Assembly: GCF_023228165.1 (NCBI RefSeq)
Contig: NZ_JALOBS010000063.1
Coordinates: forward strand, 1-12,133
Length of the DNA: 12,133 bases
Direction: 5' to 3'
Source of the DNA: Methylomonas sp.
Lineage (GTDB): Bacteria; Pseudomonadota; Gammaproteobacteria; Methylococcales; Methylomonadaceae
Shown here: piece after piece, positions 6,626 through 12,070 of the stretch
Position numbering within the stretch: position 1 is the stretch's first letter
Layout of the letters: the number at the start of each line of letters is the position of its first letter
Made by a program: the position numbers and the translations under genes
The notes under the pieces: model-generated
The model's input: only the letters and a program-made list of their open reading frames with translations
What the model was told of the DNA's origin: nothing
Database searches by the model: none

Positions 6626-6739
6626 CTAAAACGGCCCAATTATGTTGGGATCACTGCTCAACAAATAAATCACCAGTAACGCAAACAGCACCGCGGGCAG
6701 CAGTGTCGAATCCAATTTGTTTCTTATGCTTCTGAACAT
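6626..6739 (-). CDS. 37-aa single-pass membrane protein in the nif operon
   Basis: Small ORF: ATG at 6739, TAG at 6628-6626. The product starts MFRSIRNKLDSTLLPAVLFA, then LLVIYLLSSDPNIIGPF: a basic N-terminus, one membrane helix (about residues 12-28) and a short polar tail. A GAGG ribosome binding site lies 8 nt before the ATG. The C-terminal part of the helix and what follows, LVIYLLSSD, resembles LVMYALGGD of the next ORF, suggesting the two are distant relatives. It lies between the 169-aa ORF and the 40-aa ORF, each with its own ribosome binding site and followed by a hairpin or nifW. Function unknown. Confidence 0.7.
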   Translation of the reverse strand: MFRSIRNKLDSTLLPAVLFALLVIYLLSSDPNIIGPF

Positions 6740-6763
6740 CGTAAATACCTCAAAAAAATTCCT

Positions 6764-6780
6764 CACCCTTGGTTTGGGTG
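6764..6780 (-). other. Weak hairpin plus T-run after the 169-aa ORF
   Basis: A CACCC/GGGTG stem with a 7-nt loop (6764-6768 with 6776-6780) is followed on the minus strand by AGGAA and seven T residues. The stem is short and the T-run is offset, so it may be a leaky attenuator before the two small membrane-protein genes. Confidence 0.35.
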
Positions 6781-6792
6781 CTCTCCCCCGTG

Positions 6793-7302
6793 TCAGGCAA
6801 CCGTTGCTACCTGTTGTCTCTGCAAAACCAGCTCCAAAAGCGCTTTGGCGCCGATACGATCTTTGTCGTCCAAGGCCACCAGTTTCTCGAAAATGCCGCG
6901 ACTGAGTTCCAGATTCTCCATGCGCATATTCAAAAAACCGATCGACTTTAGGGTAAACAGATATAACCTGATGCGGGTCAACCAGTCCTTGGGCGCCTCG
7001 CTAATGTGCGTTCTTTGCAACTGCCGCCAATCGTCCGGAAACTCAATGCCCGACCTGATCAAGCCCAGGGCTCTTTCGGATATCAGCAAGGCTTCCTCCA
7101 GGCGGTGCTGGTAGTAATAAAACCGATTCAGCGCCACCAGCACGTTTAAGGATTCCGGCGCCCGTAAAAAGGCTTTTAACAGCGGCAATTCCGCTTCTCC
7201 GCTGCTGTACAATTCCGATGCGTATTTGATCAATGCCTGCACCTCTTCGCTGTCTTCCTGCTGGAAGTACAAGTCTTCGGCTTCAAATTCCAACAAATCC
7301 AT
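6793..7302 (-). CDS. 169-aa helical-repeat (TPR-like) protein in the nif operon
   Basis: I do not recognise a named family. The 169-residue product is acidic, almost wholly helical and soluble. Segments such as LNRFYYYQHRLEEALLISERALGLI (about residues 58-82) and GFLNMRMENLELSRGIFEKLVALD (about 121-144) have the small-large pattern of tetratricopeptide repeats, so a protein-interaction scaffold is plausible. Its ATG at 7302 overlaps the cysE stop codon (TAATG), with GGTGGG upstream, so it is translationally coupled to cysE. It occupies the interval between cysE and nifW, where I infer a chaperone-like or assembly role; no catalytic motif is visible. Confidence 0.85.
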   Translation of the reverse strand: MDLLEFEAEDLYFQQEDSEEVQALIKYASELYSSGEAELPLLKAFLRAPESLNVLVALNRFYYYQHRLEEALLISERALGLIRSGIEFPDDWRQLQRTHISEAPKDWLTRIRLYLFTLKSIGFLNMRMENLELSRGIFEKLVALDDKDRIGAKALLELVLQRQQVATVA

Positions 7303-8081
7303 TACTGCCCACCCGCGGCCTGTTTCAAAATCACTTTTTCCTCACCGTGACAGACCCCTTCGGATTCGCAGCTGTCGCAATTATCGGTTTCCATCATCAC
7401 AAACCTTTCCTGATTGGCTTCCAGTTTATCCAGGCGTTCCACCAGGCAATTGATGGCTTTGCCGATCGGATCGGGTACCAGATGATGGTCCAGATCGATA
7501 CCGCGCGGATTTTGAATCTTCACGCCTTTTTGTTGAATGATGCGACCGGGAATACCGATCACGGTGCAGCAAGCCGGCACGTCCTTAATCACTACCGAAT
7601 TGGCGCCCACTCGAACGTTATCGCCCAGGTTGATCGCGCCCAACACCTTAGCGCCGGCACCCACCAAAACGTTATTGCCCAAGGTCGGATGGCGTTTGGC
7701 CTTGTTCCAGGTGGTACCGCCCAGTGTCACACCGTGGTAGAGCGTGACATCGTTACCGATCTCGGCGGTTTCGCCGATCACCACGCAAGCGCCGTGATCG
7801 ATGAAAAACCGTTTACCGATGGTGGCGCCGGGATGAATGTCGACATTGGTCAGCCAGCGGGCGAATGCCGCCACCAGCCGGGCCGATAACTTCCATTCCG
7901 ACAACCATAGCCGATGGGTGACCCTGTACAACATCACCGCATGCACGCCCGGATAAGCCAGCAATACTTCCAGCAGATTCCGGGCGGCCGGGTCGCGGGC
8001 GAAGACACACGCGACATCCTCACGCCAGTCTTGCCATAAATTCGGCTTGGCGTTGGGCCGGGGCGGTGAAAAAAACATCAT
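7302..8081 (-). CDS. cysE: Serine O-acetyltransferase CysE, nif-type, with a cysteine-bearing C-terminal tail
   Basis: Makes O-acetylserine from serine and acetyl-CoA, the first step of cysteine synthesis; a nif-linked copy supplies sulfur for NifS-driven Fe-S cluster building, as cysE1 does in Azotobacter. The short N-terminal helical region (LWQDWREDVACVFARDPAAR) is of the compact EpsC type. A left-handed beta-helix follows: VDIHPGATIGKRFFIDHG, VVIGETAEIGNDVTLYHGVTLGGT, and VGAGAKVLGAINLGDNVRVGANSVV. After GIPGRII a helical extension ends in DNCDSCESEGVC (Cys235, Cys238, Cys244), uncommon in CysE. A TTG start at 8096 is possible, but GGAG lies 9 nt before the ATG at 8081, which also overlaps the stop of the 55-aa ORF (ATGA). 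Confidence 0.93.
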   Translation of the reverse strand: MMFFSPPRPNAKPNLWQDWREDVACVFARDPAARNLLEVLLAYPGVHAVMLYRVTHRLWLSEWKLSARLVAAFARWLTNVDIHPGATIGKRFFIDHGACVVIGETAEIGNDVTLYHGVTLGGTTWNKAKRHPTLGNNVLVGAGAKVLGAINLGDNVRVGANSVVIKDVPACCTVIGIPGRIIQQKGVKIQNPRGIDLDHHLVPDPIGKAINCLVERLDKLEANQERFVMMETDNCDSCESEGVCHGEEKVILKQAAGGQ

Positions 8082-8245
8082 TTTGCCAAGCTCCAAGTGG
8101 TTTTGCCGGGAGCCGGAATACCGGGAACCCGAAAAAAACTACCGGGATAACGGTCATCCTGCATTTCGAATGCCGGGACATTCACTTGTGCTGATTCCAG
8201 TTTGCCAGCGGTTTGGACGGCTTGTTTTTGACGCTTACTGTTCAT
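8078..8245 (-). CDS. 55-aa small protein between nifV and cysE
   Basis: Small ORF: ATG at 8245, TGA at 8080-8078, filling the nifV-cysE gap. The product starts MNSKRQKQAVQTAGKLESAQ, continues VNVPAFEMQDDRYPGSFFRV and ends PGIPAPGKTTWSLAK: a basic, polar N-terminal half and a Pro/Gly-rich tail, with no membrane helix or cysteine. A GAGGTG ribosome binding site lies 4 nt before the ATG, 12 nt after the nifV stop, and the TGA overlaps the cysE ATG (ATGA). This tight packing is strong evidence that it is translated. I recognise no family; it might be a small accessory partner of NifV or CysE. Confidence 0.75.
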   Translation of the reverse strand: MNSKRQKQAVQTAGKLESAQVNVPAFEMQDDRYPGSFFRVPGIPAPGKTTWSLAK

Positions 8246-8257
8246 CGGACACCTCTG

Positions 8258-9382
8258 TTATAGGCTAAGTAAAAATTGGTTCAAATCAGCGGTTTGCGGT
8301 GCGCGCTTGTTGATGCTGACAAACTGCCGAATCATCGGTAACAAGCGTCCGGCCTGCAAGCGGTTGATGGCGATACCGAGCTGCTGGTAGGCATGCATCA
8401 CACCCTGGCTACCGGAATGCTTGCCCAGCACCAGCTGATGGCAACGACCCAGCAAAGCCGGATCGACGCCTTGGTAATTGTGGGGATCTTTCAACAGACC
8501 ATCGACATGAATGCCGGCCTCGTGGCTGAATACGTCGCGGCCGATCAAACTTTTGCGGCTGCCGATGGTATCGCCGGATGCTGTCGCCACTTGGTGCGAC
8601 AGCGATGTAAAGTTGCGTAAATCCACCCCGGACTCAATGCCGTACAGTTGCTTTAAACCGACAACCACCTCTTCCAGCGCGGCATTACCGGCCCGTTCGC
8701 CCAAGCCGTTTACCGTAGTATTGACGTGAGTAGCACCGGCCATTGCAGCGGCCAGCGTGTTGGCCGTGGCCAGACCCAAATCGTCGTGGGCGTGCATTTC
8801 GATATCCATTTCGGTGACGCTGCGCAATTGACGTATTGCCTCATACACTCCGAACGGTTCCATGATGCCGACGGTATCGGCGAAACGAATCCGACAGGCA
8901 CCGGCCTGTTGCGCCGCTTCAGCGATTTGCGCCAAAAAGTCGCGATCGGCCCGGGAAGCGTCCTCGGCACCGACACAGACTTTCAGCCCGGCATCGACGG
9001 CGGCTTTAACACAATAATCGATGGTTTCCAAAACCCAGGAACGGCTTTGTTTAAGTTTGTGCTGAATATGTTGATCTGACGCGGAGATGGACAAATCCAC
9101 CGTTGCCACCCCCAAACCCAGGCAATGCTTTAAATCATCTTTGCGCATCCTGGACCACACCAACAAATTGCCTGGTAAATTCAGCCCGGCAATGGCTTTG
9201 ATTTCGTCGCGTTCCTGCCCACCCATGGCTGGAATGCCGATTTCCAATTCCGGCACACCCATTGCGGCCAGCTGGGTGGCGATACTGAGTTTTTCATCCA
9301 GAGAAAACACTACCCCAGCCGATTGCTCGCCATCGCGGAGCGTGGTGTCATCGATAATGATGCTGCGTGAGCTGAGTGTCAT
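8258..9382 (-). CDS. nifV: Homocitrate synthase NifV
   Basis: Condenses acetyl-CoA with 2-oxoglutarate to homocitrate, the organic ligand of the iron-molybdenum cofactor. The 374-residue product has the DRE-TIM barrel signature IDDTTLRDGEQSAG (residues 10-23), the metal-binding HAHDDLG (His197, His199), GAEDASR (138-144), NGLGERAGN (225-233) and HEAGIHVDG further on. Length matches NifV (about 380) and lacks the LeuA regulatory domain of isopropylmalate synthase, and the nif neighbours settle the assignment. AGGG lies 8 nt before the ATG. It is the first gene of the operon; a sigma-54 promoter and NifA-type site lie upstream, so it is likely expressed under nitrogen-fixing conditions. Confidence 0.95.
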   Translation of the reverse strand: MTLSSRSIIIDDTTLRDGEQSAGVVFSLDEKLSIATQLAAMGVPELEIGIPAMGGQERDEIKAIAGLNLPGNLLVWSRMRKDDLKHCLGLGVATVDLSISASDQHIQHKLKQSRSWVLETIDYCVKAAVDAGLKVCVGAEDASRADRDFLAQIAEAAQQAGACRIRFADTVGIMEPFGVYEAIRQLRSVTEMDIEMHAHDDLGLATANTLAAAMAGATHVNTTVNGLGERAGNAALEEVVVGLKQLYGIESGVDLRNFTSLSHQVATASGDTIGSRKSLIGRDVFSHEAGIHVDGLLKDPHNYQGVDPALLGRCHQLVLGKHSGSQGVMHAYQQLGIAINRLQAGRLLPMIRQFVSINKRAPQTADLNQFLLSL

Positions 9383-9431
9383 GGCTAAACCCTAAATACC
9401 GTAACGTGAAAAACACTGTCATTGGGTATAA

Positions 9432-9447
9432 AGCAAAACGCTTGCCA
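9432..9447 (-). promoter_or_regulatory. Sigma-54 (-24/-12) promoter of the nifV operon
   Basis: The minus strand reads TGGCAAGCGTTTTGCT from 9447 to 9432, matching TGGCAYRNNNNTTGCW at all but one position (A for Y), with the required GG-N10-GC spacing. It predicts a start near 9421 and a 39-nt leader before nifV. With the NifA-type site upstream this points to RpoN/NifA control. Confidence 0.85.
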
Positions 9448-9531
9448 ACTGCTGGAAAGACCGGATTTAGCGGCTAAGCGGGATTATTTGGTGCAATGTC
9501 GACAAGATAATGCGAAGCGTGAAAAGCAAAT

Positions 9532-9547
9532 TGTCGCAAAACCTACA
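9532..9547. promoter_or_regulatory. NifA upstream activator site (TGT-N10-ACA)
   Basis: TGTCGCAAAACCTACA is an exact TGT-N10-ACA. Its centre lies about 118 bp upstream of the predicted nifV operon start, inside the usual distance for NifA enhancer sites. I saw no convincing IHF site between it and the promoter. Confidence 0.75.
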
Positions 9548-9739
9548 ATGATTTTCGGTTTTGGTGCGTTGGGGTGGCCGGCTGGCCGTGATCGATTTTA
9601 GCGAGGCTGTCAACGACGGACAATGTGTTTCTTCTCATGGTAATGGATGCCTGACCGCTTAAATTCCGTGTAGGCATAAGAAGCGCTCCGAGCATGACCC
9701 GATGAATTTGGCGTATTATTTTTCACGCAGGAAACCGAC

Positions 9740-9967
9740 ATGCGAAATACTATTAGATTCGACGTTACCTTCATGGCTGATGTATTGGCGACAACCGGGG
9801 TCAAAATCAAACGCGAAGCGGTAAAACTCGGCTTAAAAACCTTGTTGATGCGCAAACAGCAAGAACCTATAAACACTTTCAACGGCAGATTAAAACGGGA
9901 AGGCGATTTAAATCGGCTGAGGTTATGGCGTTGTTTGGGTGAGCAACGCTTTTCCGGCCACCGTTAG
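9740..9967 (+). CDS. Orphan VapB-like antitoxin, no vapC beside it
   Basis: A 75-residue product with the plan of the VapB subgroup that starts MRTNI-like: an N-terminal DNA-binding beta-helix-helix part, MRNTIRFDVTFMADVLATTG then VKIKREAVKLGLKTLLMRKQQ, followed by the toxin-binding end NGRLKREGDLNRLR. AGGA lies 7 nt before the ATG. Normal VapB ends a few residues after the GDLxxMR motif, where vapC starts in overlap; here an aberrant tail (LWRCLGEQRFSGHR) follows and no PIN-domain toxin can be read downstream. The ATG that sits where vapC should begin hits a stop after five codons. I infer a remnant module whose toxin was lost, leaving an antitoxin that may still be made. Confidence 0.6.
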   Translation: MRNTIRFDVTFMADVLATTGVKIKREAVKLGLKTLLMRKQQEPINTFNGRLKREGDLNRLRLWRCLGEQRFSGHR

Positions 9968-10578
9968 GGCAATTGCGTGGCTGCATATGACAGGCTTCCC
10001 CTTGGCTTAGAACCAAATGAACTCAGAGCGATAATTCGAAATACTCAGTAATTTTCAGACACGCTTGCATGACGGTATTGGTGCGCCAAAAATCTCTGTT
10101 GCGCTGATACGATTTACACAAAGCTTCCGTCGCGTGCGATTAGCTAAAAATGCTCTCCCCGCCATTTGAAGGTAAACATAGGCCAGAGCTTTGGGATTTT
10201 CCTTTTGCATGTGCAATTGCTTGACGCATCATCGAAGCCGACGATGCCCTTGGATAAACGGTGTTTAGCAACATATCCGAACCTAACTGCGAATTTCGTC
10301 TATTGATTTGGAATCGTCACGATCAACAACGCAGGTCGAAAATGCTTCGATCAATACACTCTAAAGACCTGCAAGCAAATCACATGCACGATTCAGCAAT
10401 TGAACGACAACAAAACGCGATTGCACATCCCTAGCCATTAACAAGGTCGAAATTCGAACTATGGTTGTCGATCAAATGACGAAGCAGGGAGCAAGTCTTG
10501 CAATCAAGCAGCCATTACCGCCGCGGCAGCTATGTGCCGTACAAACCCCGCCCGCCAGCGTGGGCTAACAGACATCGA
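9968..10578. other. Gene-poor stretch, nothing recognisable
   Basis: About 600 bases with no long open frame in any direction and no RNA gene, repeat array or insertion sequence that I can identify. Short coding-like runs appear on the minus strand, each broken by stops (for example VDRDDSKSIDEIRS near 10.3 kb and ENPKALAYVYLQMAGRAF near 10.2 kb), which suggests decayed genes. I cannot name them. Confidence 0.5.
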
Positions 10579-10890
10579 TTAGCCGCATGCATTTTCCGGA
10601 TATTCCTTGCACACGACAGCGCGATTATGTTGGTTCGCTTTCGCGCCATGAACCAAGTTGGTTGAGTGCACGTATATACGCATCCCATTTTCCGGGTCGC
10701 GGCTAAATTGATTGCCGATAGCAGTACCAGGCGCACGCTCCTTCAGCCATAAATCGATCTTTGCTGTGCTGTTGGATACCTCACGCAGCCAAAGTCGGAA
10801 CACAAGAATCCGACATCTATCGCGGGGCCCTGGCTGTTCGTATGCGCGTTTCAATAATGCGGGTATCACTTTTTCTATTTCGGTAAACAA
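10579..10890 (-). pseudogene. DUF488 (YeaO-like) gene with internal deletion
   Basis: A 103-codon open frame that aligns by eye with both ends of DUF488/YeaO proteins (about 115-120 aa, function not established). Residues 11-70 carry LLKRAYEQPGPRDRCRILVF, then RLWLREVSNSTAKIDLWLKERAPG and FSRDPENG; residues 80-98 (LVHGAKANQHNRAVVCKEYP) match the C-terminal end. About 30 residues that normally separate these parts are missing. Conserved positions are also changed: the family VDRLWPRG reads VFRLWLRE. The only upstream start is a TTG without a ribosome binding site. I infer a decaying gene, although the frame itself is still open. Confidence 0.7.
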
Positions 10891-10932
10891 TAATAGATGT
10901 CAGACCAAGATTATAATAACGGCAAGCAAAAA

Positions 10933-10997
10933 CCGGAATAAGCCGCCCAGCGCTTCCGGCGGAGCACGATAGCCAAACGCAGGGGGGCTTATTCCGG
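10933..10997. repeat. Nested palindromic element downstream of the P460 gene
   Basis: CCGGAATAAGCC (10933-10944) pairs perfectly with GGCTTATTCCGG (10986-10997) over 12 bp. Within the 41-nt loop, TTCCGG (10954-10959) can instead pair with the first six bases of the left arm, giving alternative folds. It starts 10 nt after the cytochrome stop codon. It could act as a terminator for that gene or be a REP-like repetitive element, which would fit a genome carrying a RAYT. No T-run directly follows the stem on the minus strand. Confidence 0.6.
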
Positions 10998-11007
10998 CCT
11001 TTCCGAA

Positions 11008-11490
11008 CTATTGCCGATATGTTGAATAGACGTAATCTTTTTTCTGTTCCGGCGCATGGCAACCGAAGCAGGATTTTCCACCATCGTTGGTCAGCCGCTC
11101 GGTTTTGCTGTTACCGGCGAAACCCTCAAAGCCCCAACCGCCGGTGGCAGCGTATTTTTTGTCGTCTTTGCGCATGACGCCGATCAGTTTGCGTTCACCT
11201 TCCTGTATGGTTTTATCTTTTTCCTGGTATTGCAACAGGTCGAATACCAATACCGAGCCATTGGCGTATTTACCCTCTTTTAAGCCTTTTTCAGCTAATT
11301 TATTGGCATATACATGATGCAGGCCCTGAAAAGGATTTTCCAGCGCATGACCGGGTTGAATCAGCATGCTTTTAACGTGCAGCCAGTTACGATAGCCTTC
11401 CGGATAAGGCACAGCCGCGTCGGCAGCGACGGCGGCAATCGAAATGTTACTTAGCAACCCGGCGATTAACATTAGGATTATTTTGTTCAT
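11008..11490 (-). CDS. Cytochrome P460-family periplasmic c-type haem protein
   Basis: A 160-residue secreted haem protein. The N-terminus is a signal peptide (MNKIILMLIAGLLSNISIAA, with cleavage probably after AVA or AADA). The body has the P460 fold features YPEGYRNWLHVKSMLI (residues 29-44), a central VLVFDLLQYQEK strand and TGGWGFEGF (116-124), with a single C-terminal haem motif CFGCH (141-145). Family members include hydroxylamine- or NO-oxidising cytochrome P460 and the gas-binding cytochrome c'-beta of ammonia and methane oxidisers; which type this is depends on the cross-linking lysine, which I cannot place by eye. GGAG lies 8 nt before the ATG. It is a single-gene unit with its own promoter candidate and operator-like palindrome, apart from the nif operon. 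Confidence 0.88.
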   Translation of the reverse strand: MNKIILMLIAGLLSNISIAAVAADAAVPYPEGYRNWLHVKSMLIQPGHALENPFQGLHHVYANKLAEKGLKEGKYANGSVLVFDLLQYQEKDKTIQEGERKLIGVMRKDDKKYAATGGWGFEGFAGNSKTERLTNDGGKSCFGCHAPEQKKDYVYSTYRQ

Positions 11491-11524
11491 ATTCGCATCT
11501 CCAAACGATTGAAAAGGACAAGTA

Positions 11525-11539
11525 ATTTCGATTCGAAAT
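11525..11539. promoter_or_regulatory. Operator-like palindrome in the P460 leader
   Basis: ATTTCGATTCGAAAT is a perfect 7+1+7 inverted repeat lying just downstream of the predicted transcription start of the P460 gene and upstream of its ribosome binding site. That is a classic repressor position. It does not match the NsrR or FNR consensus I know, so the regulator is unknown. Confidence 0.45.
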
Positions 11540-11547
11540 CAAATGTC

Positions 11548-11576
11548 TTTTTAAGCGAATTTGTCCGATCTGTCAA
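11548..11576 (-). promoter_or_regulatory. Candidate sigma-70 promoter of the P460 gene
   Basis: A perfect TTGACA (11576-11571, minus strand) is followed after 17 nt by TAAAAA (11553-11548), a weak -10. The predicted start is near 11541, giving a leader of about 50 nt. Confidence 0.4.
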
Positions 11577-11723
11577 ATTGATATTGATACGCTACTTATT
11601 TGCCATATCATTAATCGACAGGGTATCCCGCATCGAGCTTTTTCACGCTATCGTCTAAAATCATCAAAGAATTCACCGCCACGCCCAGCTTGCCTTTTAT
11701 TTTTAGATTTGGAGAAACTCAGG

Positions 11724-12026
11724 ATGCTTAAGAAAATGTTTAAAAAGTTGTCGGGTTCAAAACCGCCGGATTGTGTGCCATCTCAGATGGATCCAAAAAC
11801 CGAGGCGCTCGTTCGAGCAATACGCGAACAAAGCAAAGAAGATCCGCTTGTGGGTGCAAAGCTTGGCGGCAAAGAGATATTTCAGCGCTTAGTTGACGGC
11901 ATGAAGAACGAAAAAGGTGTTCATATCGAATCTGTGCTATGCGCATTAGGCGCTTTGGCAGGCTACTCATGCCAAGCCAATCTTCGTGCCCAAGCTTTGG
12001 CCAAAGGCCCCCCCGCGTCAAAATAG
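11724..12026 (+). CDS. 100-aa protein of unknown function, possibly truncated
   Basis: I cannot name the family. From the ATG at 11724 (GGAG 9 nt upstream; a TTG at 11709 is less likely) the product has a basic start, MLKKMFKKLSGSK, then an acidic helical part TEALVRAIREQSKEDPLVGA, KLGGKEIFQRLVDGMKNEKG, and HIESVLCALGALAGYSCQAN, ending abruptly in AKGPPASK. The GALAGYSCQ region looks like a conserved core rather than a C-terminus. The end coincides with a run of seven C (12008-12014) and lies only about 45 nt before an IS3-type transposase start, so loss of the 3' part by frameshift or IS insertion is likely. No membrane helix is obvious; the protein is probably cytoplasmic. Confidence 0.6.
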   Translation: MLKKMFKKLSGSKPPDCVPSQMDPKTEALVRAIREQSKEDPLVGAKLGGKEIFQRLVDGMKNEKGVHIESVLCALGALAGYSCQANLRAQALAKGPPASK

Positions 12027-12033
12027 TTGTCGC

Positions 12034-12063
12034 CTCAAATTTTTAGAACCCTTTAAATTTGAG
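12034..12063. repeat. Inverted repeat before the IS3-type transposase
   Basis: CTCAAATTT (12034-12042) and AAATTTGAG (12055-12063) form a perfect 9-bp inverted repeat with a 12-nt spacer, ending 7 nt before the transposase ATG. It may shield the transposase ribosome binding site from outside transcription, as in several insertion sequences, or terminate the preceding ORF. The IS left end itself should lie just left of it, around 12020-12033, but cannot be fixed without the right end. Confidence 0.5.
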
Positions 12064-12070
12064 ATAAAAA

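Noticed and set aside
7233..7889. 218-codon plus-strand open frame opposite cysE
   Set aside because: It is antisense to a well-supported serine O-acetyltransferase and lacks a ribosome binding site and a family match.
9608..9622. Second NifA-like site, TGT...ACA, upstream of nifV
   Set aside because: The spacer is 9 nt rather than the required 10, and it lies further from the promoter than the exact site at 9532-9547.
9610..9882. 90-codon minus-strand frame across the VapB-like gene
   Set aside because: It is opposite the VapB-like frame, which has a ribosome binding site and a recognisable fold pattern, and it shows no features itself.
11614..11700. Short minus-strand frame reading KGKLGVAVNSLMILDDSVKK and ending at a TAA
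   Set aside because: It looks protein-like and might be the tail of a lost gene, but it is under 40 codons, has no ribosome binding site and no recognisable family.
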